A program made the position numbers and the translations under genes. Below the pieces are notes generated by a model. The model saw only the letters and a program-made list of their open reading frames with translations. It was not told the DNA's origin and did no database searches. A stretch of 19,143 nucleotides of DNA from CAYZDV01 sp964477275 (GTDB taxonomy: Bacteria > Acidobacteriota > Aminicenantia > Aminicenantales > Aminicenantaceae): NCBI GenBank assembly GCA_964477275.1, contig CAYZDV010000031.1, positions 1 through 19,143 on the forward strand. The letters are read 5' to 3'. This document shows positions 1 to 8,300 of this stretch, piece after piece. Numbering within the stretch: position 1 is the first letter of the stretch; every line of letters begins with the position of its first letter.

Positions 1-1964
1 GCAAATGCGGGACCCGTCTTTTCTACTCCCATGAAGAGCCGGTATCCCCGGCTGAAACCCTCCCGGCAGCTGCCGTCGAACTGACCATCGGCAGCACCTT
101 TGCCAGCCGGTACCAGATCATCGAAGAGCTGGGCAGAGGCGGCATGGGCAATGTTTACAAGGTGTTCGACAGGGAGCTCGGAGAAAAAATGGCGCTGAAG
201 CTCCTGAAGCCAGAGATTTCCGCCGAAGAAACGGTCATCGAGCGCTTCCGCAATGAATTGAGATTCGCCCGCAAGATCACCCACAAGAATGTCTGCCGCA
301 TGTTCGACCTCAACAAAGAGCAGAACCTCCTCTACATCACCATGGAATACGTGTCGGGAGAAGACCTGAAAACCACTCTGAGAAGAGTGGGGCCGTTGAG
401 CCCGGGAAAGGCCACCTATATCGCCCAGCAGGTGTGTGCGGGCCTGGCTGAAGCCCATAAGCTGGGAGTCATCCACCGCGATTTGAAGCCCCAGAACATC
501 ATGATCGACAAGCACGGAAACCCCCATATCATGGATTTCGGGGTGGCCCGCTCCATGAGGGCGACGGGACTGACCACCTCCGGAATGATGATCGGCACTC
601 CGGAATACATGTCTCCCGAACAGGTGGAGGGCCGGGAAGTCGACCAGCGCTCCGACATCTACGCGCTGGGCATCATTCTCTATGAGATGGTGGCGGGAAG
701 GACTCCCTTTCAAGGGGAAACGGCGCTTACAGTCGCCTTCAAGCATCTCAAGGAAAAACCGCAAGACCCCCGACAGCTTAACAGCCAGGTTCCCCCTGAG
801 CTCTCACGCCTCATCCTGAAATGCATGGAAAAGGAGAAAACCAGAAGATACCAGACGATTGAGGAGCTTCTCGCTGAGCTGGAGAGGATTGAAAAAGGAA
901 TGCCCACCACCGACAGGGTGATGGCCATCAGGCCCGGCACTTCGAAAGCCTTCGCCCCTCCTTCACGCCTGAAGCAGGTGCTCGTCCCTGTTCTGACGGT
1001 CATCGCTCTGGCTGCCGCTGGGACCGCGGCCTGGTATTTCACCCCGCTCCCGGAGATGCTGGGATTGCGGACAAAAGAGGTCATGGCTCCCCCCGGCCCG
1101 GATGTTCCACTCATCGACCAGAAAGCCAGAGACTTAAAAACTCGGCTTCAAACACCGGCCAGGGAAATGGAGAGGGAAGCCGAACCCGCTCCCCCAGGGC
1201 CGCCGGAAAAAACAGAGCCCAGACCAGAGCCCGAAAAAGCAGTCCCTTCGAAGCTCAGAGAGGCCGAACCTCCGCCATCAACAGCAGAAAAAGCAGCGGC
1301 TGAGGCCTCTTTCAAACTGGACAGAGGAATCAACCTCTTCAACCGGGAGGACTATGACGGATGCATCCAACTGATGGAAGAGGTGCTGAAGCTCGACCCG
1401 AGAAACTCATCGGCCCGGTATTTCCTGTCCGAAGCCAGGAAGAGGAAACAGGAAAAAACCGAGGAGCAGCAAATCAGTGACGGACTCAGCCGGGCCCAAA
1501 ATGCCTTTCAGGCCGAAAACTACCAGGAATGCCTGACCGAGGCGAGGAAAGTCCTGAACCTCGTCCCTGACAACGCCCGGGCCAAAGAATACATCCGCCT
1601 GGCGAATGAAAAAATCGCTCCCGGCGAGATTCAAACCCTGATCGGCGAATACCTCCAGGCGCTGAACAGCAGCAGCCTGCTCGCTTTTTATGAACGGAAC
1701 TGCACGCCGCAGCTTTTCCAGAGACTCCGGAAAGACACCGAGCTTGTCTCCACCCTCTACCAGAACATCCGCTCCGCGGGCTCGAACATCAAGGTCGAGC
1801 TCAAGGACAGCGACCGGGCAGAGGCCAGCTTCTCCCACATCATCACCGGAGAGACGAAAGCCGAGGGAAGAAAGCTGGTCCTGTTTGAAGGAATCTTCGA
1901 CTGGACGCTGGAAAAACAGGCGGAAACCTGGAAAATTGCCGAAATCCGCACCCAATCCAAATAA
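1..1964 (+). CDS. Membrane Ser/Thr protein kinase with C-terminal TPRs (5' partial)
   Basis: Hanks-type (Pkn/Stk) kinase. The reading frame is open from the first whole codon at 3, so the start lies upstream; the ATG at 144 sits inside the glycine loop and cannot be the start. Counting codon 3 as residue 1: KCGT at 1-4 may be the tail of a zinc ribbon; glycine loop LGRGGMG at 43-49; ATP lysine K66 (ALK); catalytic HRDLKPQN near 158-165; DFG near 178-180; GTPEYMSPEQ activation/substrate loop near 198-207. One membrane helix lies at about 326-346, followed by a Pro/Glu-rich linker, two TPR-like helix pairs (roughly 410-540) and a C-terminal region resembling an NTF2/SnoaL fold. The kinase should be cytoplasmic and the TPRs periplasmic. 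It probably senses or scaffolds something at the envelope. All canonical catalytic motifs are present. The next gene starts 31 bases later, so cotranscription is likely. The substrate is unknown. Confidence 0.93.
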   Translation, partial: KCGTRLFYSHEEPVSPAETLPAAAVELTIGSTFASRYQIIEELGRGGMGNVYKVFDRELGEKMALKLLKPEISAEETVIERFRNELRFARKITHKNVCRMFDLNKEQNLLYITMEYVSGEDLKTTLRRVGPLSPGKATYIAQQVCAGLAEAHKLGVIHRDLKPQNIMIDKHGNPHIMDFGVARSMRATGLTTSGMMIGTPEYMSPEQVEGREVDQRSDIYALGIILYEMVAGRTPFQGETALTVAFKHLKEKPQDPRQLNSQVPPELSRLILKCMEKEKTRRYQTIEELLAELERIEKGMPTTDRVMAIRPGTSKAFAPPSRLKQVLVPVLTVIALAAAGTAAWYFTPLPEMLGLRTKEVMAPPGPDVPLIDQKARDLKTRLQTPAREMEREAEPAPPGPPEKTEPRPEPEKAVPSKLREAEPPPSTAEKAAAEASFKLDRGINLFNREDYDGCIQLMEEVLKLDPRNSSARYFLSEARKRKQEKTEEQQISDGLSRAQNAFQAENYQECLTEARKVLNLVPDNARAKEYIRLANEKIAPGEIQTLIGEYLQALNSSSLLAFYERNCTPQLFQRLRKDTELVSTLYQNIRSAGSNIKVELKDSDRAEASFSHIITGETKAEGRKLVLFEGIFDWTLEKQAETWKIAEIRTQSK

Positions 1965-1995
1965 AGACAGACCAACTTTTCAAAAAGGAGGAAAG

Positions 1996-3066
1996 ATGAA
2001 CAGGTTATTCCAAAGAAACGCATTCCTCGTCATTCTCCTGGTGATAGTGCTGGCCCTGCCCGCACTCGGCCAGGCGCCCAAAGAGAAGATCCGGGTGGTG
2101 GTGGAGAATGCCAGCATCCGGGTGAAACCGGACATGGAAAGCGACATCGTCGGCAGTCCGGCCGTCGGCGATATCTTTGAAGTGGAAAGAAAGGTGGGGG
2201 ACTGGTATGAAATCCGCTTCCGGTCTGAAATCGGTCTGCTGATCACAGGTTATATTTATGAGATGTTCGTTGTCCTCGAAGAGGAAGCCCCGAAGCCAAA
2301 AAAAGAAGTGAAGGAGAGGCCGGTCGCACCCAGGGCAAAGCCGGAAAGACGTGAACCCGCTTATCCTGTGAAAAGGCCCGCAGGAAATCTGAAATTGGGC
2401 CTTATGTCCATTGCCCACTCCGGCTATGAGTACGAATTCGGGTTCCCTTACAGAGATGAAACTTTTCTCGTTTGGGATTCCGTCGACAAAACCGATCTCC
2501 TGGGTCTGGAAGTTGGGATGGGATTCTTTATGGGTCAGAATATCGAGCTGGAAGCAAGCCTGGGTATTTCCCCCAAGGACCTCACGGGGCACTACGGGCT
2601 GAGTATCCCCAGCCCTTTCTTCTATGACCTTCCTGCCACAGACGAAGTCGAAGGCAACCCCAATCTGAGGTTAACCCTGCTGAGTTTCGGGCTCCTCGTT
2701 CATCCTGTCACCAGCGGCAATTTCCGGTTGTATTTCGGCGGCGGCGGAACCTATGTCAGCGCCAAGATAGAGCTGATGGAAGATATTCTCTATGTCGAGA
2801 CGCTCGATTATGATCTCCTAACCCAAACAGTCGAGATCCGTCAGGTCACTATCACCGAAACGAAAGTTTCCAAGTTCGGGTTCCACGGAAAAGCCGGAAT
2901 CGATTTGATGCTGGGAACAAAGATCGCCCTCTACGCCGAAGGAAAATACATCGCAGCCAAAACAGAAGTCCCGCACCTTCTGACATCCGGACTGGTTGAA
3001 GATGAGGTCATCGAAATGGATTTAGGAGGATTTTCCTTTCTTCTGGGGATAAAAGTGTTCTTTTAA
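1996..3066 (+). CDS. SH3b-domain outer-membrane beta-barrel protein
   Basis: This 356-residue exported protein starts at ATG 1996, nine bases after a strong AAGGAGG site; the frame stays open upstream to 1690, but that part overlaps the kinase gene and reads as low-complexity Ser/Arg. A Sec signal peptide covers residues 1-26 (hydrophobic core 10-24, cleavage near ALG/Q). A bacterial SH3 domain follows at about 32-95 (NASIRV, VGDIFEVERKVGDWYEI, GYI), then a Lys/Pro/Arg linker at 96-128. Residues 131-356 have alternating beta strands typical of an OmpA/OmpW-type barrel and end in two phenylalanines, the usual barrel C-terminal signature. The SH3b could contact peptidoglycan or stem peptides while the barrel sits in the outer membrane. 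Its position directly after the kinase suggests a shared envelope role, but no target is visible. The barrel family is not recognised. Confidence 0.82.
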   Translation: MNRLFQRNAFLVILLVIVLALPALGQAPKEKIRVVVENASIRVKPDMESDIVGSPAVGDIFEVERKVGDWYEIRFRSEIGLLITGYIYEMFVVLEEEAPKPKKEVKERPVAPRAKPERREPAYPVKRPAGNLKLGLMSIAHSGYEYEFGFPYRDETFLVWDSVDKTDLLGLEVGMGFFMGQNIELEASLGISPKDLTGHYGLSIPSPFFYDLPATDEVEGNPNLRLTLLSFGLLVHPVTSGNFRLYFGGGGTYVSAKIELMEDILYVETLDYDLLTQTVEIRQVTITETKVSKFGFHGKAGIDLMLGTKIALYAEGKYIAAKTEVPHLLTSGLVEDEVIEMDLGGFSFLLGIKVFF

Positions 3067-3094
3067 CACCGGCGGCCAACAAGATCAGAGAACT

Positions 3095-3124
3095 AACGGG
3101 GGCGTTTGTTTTCGCATCCCCGTT
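3095..3124 (+). terminator. Hairpin after the beta-barrel gene
   Basis: AACGGGG (3095-3101) pairs with CCCCGTT (3118-3124), and the inner GCG/CGC (3102-3104 with 3113-3115) extends the stem across a two-base bulge; the loop is T-rich. It lies 29 bases after the stop at 3066. The bases after the stem are TCAAGCCC, not a U-run, so it may slow or protect the transcript rather than act as a classical intrinsic terminator. Confidence 0.45.
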
Positions 3125-3163
3125 TCAAGCCCTAAATATTAGAATATCTGTTAAAAAAAGAGC

Positions 3164-3361
3164 GTGAAAAAGATATACTCCATCCTCTGGCTGGCCGGCT
3201 GCGTGCTGGCTTCCCTGGGTGGAGTTGCGGCATTCATCTTCCTTTTTGCTGCGGACTTCAACATCTACTGGTTCATCGTCTCCCCGATCATCCTCGCCCT
3301 GTATCAGCTTCCGGCCGTCTATCTTTTCTGGCTCTGGAAAAAATGGAAAGGCAAACAGTGA
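3164..3361 (+). CDS. 65-residue two-helix membrane protein
   Basis: Short membrane protein with a GTG start. Two hydrophobic segments are clear: about residues 6-28 (LWLAGCVLASLGG and following) and 34-57 (WFIVSPIILALYQLP and following). It ends in a basic tail, KKWKGKQ, which favours a cytoplasmic C-terminus. The ribosome site is weak (AAAGAG just upstream). It ends 41 bases before the symporter gene, with no terminator between them. Small two-helix partners of SSS-family symporters are known (the DUF4212 type), but this one is shorter and I cannot assign it to that family. Likely role by inference: an accessory subunit or stability factor for the symporter. It might instead be a spurious hydrophobic frame, but the clean charge pattern and position argue that it is a gene. 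Confidence 0.6.
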   Translation: MKKIYSILWLAGCVLASLGGVAAFIFLFAADFNIYWFIVSPIILALYQLPAVYLFWLWKKWKGKQ

Positions 3362-3402
3362 GGATCATCGAGGAAGACGCCTGAGAAAGGACGGCCTGAA
3401 CC

Positions 3403-4941
3403 ATGCAACTGCATTGGTATGATCTCGCCGTTTTTTTGATGTTCATCGGCTTTGTTGTGGGGACCAGCCTTTACAAGAGCCGCCGGAAAAAGGAAACCAG
3501 CGAGGATTATTTTCTGGCCGGAAGGAGCCTTTTCTGGTACCTGATCGGCTTCTCCCTCATCGCCTCCAACATTTCCACCGAACAGTTCGTGGGGATGTCC
3601 GGGCAGAGCGCCGGGCATGTGGGGATGGCGGTGGCCAGCTATGAGTGGATCGCGGCCATCACCCTGGTCTTTGTTGCCCTTTTCTTCCTGCCAAAATTCC
3701 TCAAGACCGGCATCTTCACCATCCCCGAGTTCCTGGAGCACCGCTTCAACCCCGTCCCCAGGGCGATCATGGCCTTTTACACCGTGATCATCTACGTCGC
3801 GGTCACCATCGCGGCCGTGCTCTACTCCGGCGGCCTCACCCTGCACACCATCTTCGGGATGGACCTCACCCATGCCGTGTGGCTGATCGGCATCATCGCC
3901 GCCTTTTACACCACCTACGGAGGACTCCGGGCCGTTGTCTGGGCTGACCTCATTCAGGGCTCGGCCCTGATCGTCGGCGGAGCCGTGACCATGGTCCTCG
4001 GCTTCATCGCCGTGGGCGGAGTGAGCAGCTTCCTGGAGGCCAATGCCGACAGGCTCCACATGGTCCTTCCCGCCAACCACATCGAGATTCCCTGGACCGC
4101 CCTCCTGGTCGGCATCTGGATCCCCAATTTCTACTACTGGGGCCTCAACCAGTACATCATGCAGAGAACACTCGGCGCCCGGAACCTGAGACAGGGACAG
4201 ATGGGGGTAGTCTTTGCCGCATTCCTGAAGCTCCTCATTCCCTTCATCGTCGTCCTGCCGGGGATCATGGCGCTCCAGCTCTACAGAGGCCAGATGCTCA
4301 CCGCTGACCAGGCCTACCCGCTTCTGATCAAGAACCTGGTTCCAGTCGGCCTGCGCGGGTTCATGTTCGCCGCCATCTTCGGAGCGGTGATGAGCTCGCT
4401 CGATTCGATGCTGAACTCGGCCTCCACCATCTTCACCATGGACCTCTACAAACGCCACTTCAAGAAGGATGCCTCCTCCCGATCGCTGATCCTCGTCGGC
4501 CGGATCATGACCGTGATCTTCGTGGTCATGGGCTGCCTGATCGCTCCTCAACTCGGTCATCCGAAATTCATGGGAATCTTCCATTACATCCAGGATTTCC
4601 AGGGCTACATCTCTCCCGGAATCCTGGCCGCCTTTGTCTTCGGCCTGCTTGTCAAACGGGCCCCCTCTTCGGCGGCCATTACCGCCCTCATCCTGAATGT
4701 TCCTGTTTACGGAGTTCTTCACCTCAACCGCTTTGACCACATCGTGTTCCTCAATAAAATGGCCATTACCTTCGGCGTCCTGGTCCTGGCGATGGCCATC
4801 GTCACCATCCTGAAACCGCTTCCGGCGGCCAGAGAATTGCCTTCAGGAGGCGCTCTGGACATGAAGCCCTCCCGACCCGCTCTCTGGCTGGGCATTATCG
4901 TTATCGCCATGACCATCGCTCTCTACATCATCTTCTGGTGA
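3403..4941 (+). CDS. Sodium/sugar symporter, SSS family (vSGLT-like)
   Basis: This 512-residue inner-membrane transporter of the solute:sodium symporter family has about 13-14 hydrophobic helices. It closely follows vSGLT (Vibrio Na+/galactose symporter) as I recall it: NISTEQFVGMSG (57-68), YEW (80-82), TYGGLRAVVWADLIQG (171-186), PNFYYWGLNQYI (241-252), FLKL with K276, and SSLDSMLNSASTIFTMD in the sodium-site helix. Positions matching vSGLT sugar-contact residues are kept (Q61, E81, N242, K276), as is the inner gate pair Y245/W246; the vSGLT serine after the E-W pair is alanine here (A84). The substrate is therefore probably a hexose or a close relative. The ATG at 3403 follows GAAAGGA with good spacing. 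The secreted mannosidase downstream suggests import of its products, but the two are separated by a terminator-like hairpin and a promoter. Confidence 0.93.
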   Translation: MQLHWYDLAVFLMFIGFVVGTSLYKSRRKKETSEDYFLAGRSLFWYLIGFSLIASNISTEQFVGMSGQSAGHVGMAVASYEWIAAITLVFVALFFLPKFLKTGIFTIPEFLEHRFNPVPRAIMAFYTVIIYVAVTIAAVLYSGGLTLHTIFGMDLTHAVWLIGIIAAFYTTYGGLRAVVWADLIQGSALIVGGAVTMVLGFIAVGGVSSFLEANADRLHMVLPANHIEIPWTALLVGIWIPNFYYWGLNQYIMQRTLGARNLRQGQMGVVFAAFLKLLIPFIVVLPGIMALQLYRGQMLTADQAYPLLIKNLVPVGLRGFMFAAIFGAVMSSLDSMLNSASTIFTMDLYKRHFKKDASSRSLILVGRIMTVIFVVMGCLIAPQLGHPKFMGIFHYIQDFQGYISPGILAAFVFGLLVKRAPSSAAITALILNVPVYGVLHLNRFDHIVFLNKMAITFGVLVLAMAIVTILKPLPAARELPSGGALDMKPSRPALWLGIIVIAMTIALYIIFW

Positions 4942-4987
4942 GCCGGTCTCTTTCTGGCATATCACCCTGCCGGCGAGGGACGGTGCG

Positions 4988-5034
4988 CGGAAAAAAAGGG
5001 GCTTTGCCAGATCAAGGAAGCATCTTTTTTTCCG
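4988..5034 (+). terminator. A-tract/T-tract inverted repeat after the symporter gene
   Basis: CGGAAAAAAAG (4988-4998) is the exact reverse complement of CTTTTTTTCCG (5024-5034), with a GCTT/AAGC mini-stem between the arms (5001-5004 and 5017-5020 region). A short stem followed by seven Ts on the + strand, and by seven Ts on the - strand, fits a bidirectional intrinsic terminator. It lies 46 bases past the symporter stop. The GC stem is weak, so confidence is moderate. Confidence 0.5.
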
Positions 5035-5060
5035 GGATAATGGCCATTTCCTTTTAAAAC

Positions 5061-5169
5061 AGGATGGGTGGCATGGGGTGTCCCCCGCAACGCCCGCAGC
5101 GGAAGGGCCCCACTGGGGGATGGGTGGAGCGAGGACGGACGGGGGACACCCCATGACAGGACCCATCCT
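5061..5169. repeat. 109-base imperfect inverted repeat (MITE- or REP-like)
   Basis: The left arm 5061-5087 (AGGATGGGTGGCATGGGGTG then TCCCCCG) is the reverse complement of the right arm 5140-5169, apart from three extra bases in the right arm. The 52-base loop is GC-rich and contains a second copy of GGATGGGTGG (5118-5127) and a small CCCC-ACT-GGGG hairpin. Flanks are AT-rich (TTTTAAAAC on the left, AAAAAATATTA on the right) with no exact target duplication that I can find. It contains no credible reading frame. It could be a non-autonomous mobile element, a REP/BIME-type palindrome or a structured RNA. Confidence 0.75.
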
Positions 5170-5222
5170 AAAAAATATTAGCCTCCACGGAAAAAAAGAT
5201 GCCTGCCCAGATCGGCTCCACA

Positions 5223-5251
5223 TTGACTCCTCTCTTTTTTGCTGCTAAGAT
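5223..5251 (+). promoter_or_regulatory. Sigma70-type promoter of the mannosidase gene
   Basis: TTGACT (5223-5228), a 17-base spacer, then TAAGAT (5246-5251). Transcription would begin near 5258, leaving a leader of about 50 bases before the start at 5310. It is the only good promoter-like pair in the gap and is properly placed. Sequence inference only. Confidence 0.5.
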
Positions 5252-5270
5252 TTTCAGCACGCTCGATGAA

Positions 5271-5289
5271 ATTTTTTCAGAGAAAAAAT
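5271..5289. promoter_or_regulatory. Palindrome in the mannosidase leader (possible operator)
   Basis: ATTTTTTC (5271-5278) and GAAAAAAT (5282-5289) are perfect inverted halves around AGA. The site lies about 15-30 bases after the predicted transcription start and 20 bases before the start codon. This is where a repressor of a sugar gene could block transcription, or where the RNA could fold. No regulator gene lies next to it. Confidence 0.4.
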
Positions 5290-5309
5290 CACATTCAGGG
5301 GAAATGACC

Positions 5310-8300
5310 ATGCGGATGAAAAAATTTTTCCTCATCATTTTGACCATCGTCTTCCTTTCGCCTCTCTTCTGCTTCAGCCAGAACGAGGTCCAGTCTCGAA
5401 TCCGGGAAATCGAAACCCTTCTCGACGACTCCATCCCCTCCTGGAAAATCGAAAGGCGGGAAGTGGAGCAGGGAGGGGCGGTGGAACTGGACGATTCTTC
5501 CTGGGAGAAGATTCCCACCCGGGCATTGGTGAGCGACAAGGTCTTCTGGCTGAGGCACGAGACCACTGTGCCGGAATATTTCGCCGGGGTAAGAACCCCG
5601 GGAAGCCGGATAGAGTTCGTTTGCACTTTCAGGGGAGTCGGCGTTTTCAGCGTCGAGTTTTTCCACAACGGAGAGAAAAAAGAGAGTTTTGAACTCCGGT
5701 TTGGAAATTTCTCAACCGAGATCGAAAAAAAGTTTCTTCTGTCCTCCCGGGCAGCAGCCGGTGAGAAAATTCTCATCGCCCTCCGCCTGGAAAACCGGGG
5801 AAGACTTCCCCTCGTCGAGCGAAAAGAGGTCGAGCCCGGAACCTATTTCCAGGCCCGGGAGGCACGCATCGAGGTAGCAGCGGCGCGCAGTGCCCAGCGT
5901 CTCCTCTCCCAATTCCTGCTCGATGCGAGAATTGCCGCCATCCTCCTCGACCTGACCCCTTCGCGGGAACTGCCCCCGCGGCTGGTGCGGCCTGTCTCTG
6001 AGACCTACCAGCGATTCTCGGCATCCCAGGAATTCCAGAGCCTCCAGGAGCGTTTCCGTTCCGCCCTGATGGCGTTTGACCTGGAGGCGCTCCGCAGCGG
6101 CCAGTTCTCAAAAGTGGAATCCTCCCTCCAGAATTTCTACAGACAGGCCAGGCCCATCTCCCGTCTTGCCCAGGAGACAACCATTCATATCGGCGGGAAT
6201 GCCCATATCGACCTGGCCTGGCTGTGGCGCTGGCCGGAGACAGTGGAAGTGGCCAAGGAAACATTCTCAGCCATCATGGACAACATGGGAGAATACCCGG
6301 ACATTGTTTACATCCAGAGCCAGGCCCAGGTTTACAAATGGATGGAAGAGTACCATCCTCAGGTCTTCGAACGGATCAGGCAGAAGGTCAGGGAAGGCAA
6401 ATGGGAAATCATCGGCGGCATGTGGGCCGAGCCTGACTGCAACCTCACCGACGGCGAATCCTTCATCCGCCAGATCCTTTATGGAAAAAGATACTTCAAG
6501 GAGAAATTCGGCGTCGAGGTCAGGATTGGCTGGAATCCGGATTCCTTCGGCTACAACTGGAACATGCCCCAGTTTTTCAAGAAAAGCGGGATCGAGGCTT
6601 TCGTCACCCAGAAGATCAGCTGGAACGACACCAACGCTTTTCCCTATTTCTTTTTCTGGTGGGAAGGCCCTGACGGATCGAGGATTCTTTCCTATTTTCC
6701 GCCCACCGGATACGTGGGCCGCCTGGAGGCTGAAAGCATGGTCAACGGCGCCAAGCTCTTTGAAAAGAACACCGGAGAGAAAAATGTCTTCATCCTCTAC
6801 GGGCTGGGAAATCACGGCGGGGGGCCAAACCGGGAAATGCTTAACCGGGCCAAAGGATACGAAAAGCAGAAGATTTTTCCCCGGATCAAGCACAGCTTTT
6901 TTTCTGACTATCTGGCACAGATGAAAAAATCCGGGCTGGAGAAATTACCGGTCTGGAATGACGAGCTCTACCTGGAATACCACCGGGGGACCTTCACCAC
7001 CCAGGGAGAAACCAAAAAATTCAACCGGAAATCCGAAGTTCTTCTCTCTTCAGCGGAAAAACTCTCCTCCCTGACTTTCCTCCTCGGCAGGGAATACGGG
7101 CAGAACAACCTCAAAACAGCCTGGGAGCGGGTGATGCTCAACCAGTTCCACGACATCCTGCCCGGCTCGAGCATCAACCCTGTGTACAGGGATTCCAGAG
7201 AGCACTATCTCGAAGCCCGTCGGCTGGCCAGGAAAGAGCTCAAAGAGAGCCTGGAGTTCCTCGCGGCGCGGGTGAACACAGCCCGGGGCAAGGAAGGAAC
7301 ACCGCTTCTGGTTTTCAACACCCTCTCCTGGGTCAGGGACGGCGTCGTCGAGGTCCGGCTGCCCGCGGAGCTTGCGGAGGGGGTGCGGGTTTTTGACCCG
7401 GCAGGAGAGGAGGTCCCTTCCCAGATTTTCTGCGGCGATGAGGGAAAAACCCTCTGCTTCATCGCCCGCCGCATGCCCGCGGTCGGATACAGGGTTTACA
7501 GCATCCAGGCCGGCAGACAGGATGCCTATCCCAGCTCGCTGAGCATCGATGAGACCACGCTCGAAAACCGCTATTTCCGCCTCACCCTCCATCCCCGGAG
7601 CGGAAACATCATCAGCATCTTCGACAAACAGGAAAAAAGAGAGGTTCTGGCCCCTTCTGCCCAGGGAAACGAACTTCAGCTCTTCGAAGATATTCCGGCC
7701 CAGTGGGATGCCTGGAATATCGGCACCACGGGCCGGGAATGGAAGCTGGACAGGGCAGACAGCATCCAGATCGCCCGGAAAGGCCCGGTGATGGCCTCCT
7801 TCGAGGTCAAAAAAAGCTTTCTCGGCCTGGCCAAAAACAGATGGGAGCCGACCACGGATTTCCCGAGCTCTTTCTTCAGCCAGGAAATCATCCTCTACGA
7901 AGACCTCCCCAGGATCGACATCGAGATGAAGGCCGACTGGTGGGAAGAGCATGTCATGCTCAAGGTCGCCTTTCCGGTTGACGTCCGGAGCGAAAACGCC
8001 GCCTTTGAAATCCCCTTTGCCTCTATCCAGAGGCCGACCGGCCGCAACACGGACTGGGAAAAAGCCAGGTTTGAGGTCCCGGCCATCCGCTGGGCCGACC
8101 TTTCTGACGGCAAATACGGAGTGAGCCTCCTCAACGATTCCAAATACGGCCATGATATCGAGGACAACGTGATGCGGCTGACCCTCCTCCGCTCCCCCCT
8201 GTGGCCCGACCCCATGGCTGACAGGGGCAAACACCGGTTCGCCTATGCGCTTTATCCTCATCGCGGCGACTGGAAAGAGGCCAGCACCGTCCAGAGGGGC

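Noticed and set aside
1690..1995. N-terminal extension of the SH3b/barrel protein
   Set aside because: The extension overlaps the kinase gene and is Ser/Arg-rich low complexity; ATG 1996 has a strong ribosome site and begins a proper signal peptide.
3319..4740. 473-codon open frame on the - strand
   Set aside because: It is fully antisense to the symporter gene, and its His/Asp/Gly-rich composition is the usual shadow of hydrophobic codons in GC-rich DNA.
5061..5169. Inverted repeat read as an intrinsic terminator
   Set aside because: The loop is over 50 bases and the + strand after the right arm is A-rich, not T-rich; the hairpin at 4988-5034 is a better terminator candidate.
5258..5309. 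Riboswitch in the mannosidase leader
   Set aside because: The leader is only about 50 bases and shows one short palindrome, too little for any known riboswitch class.
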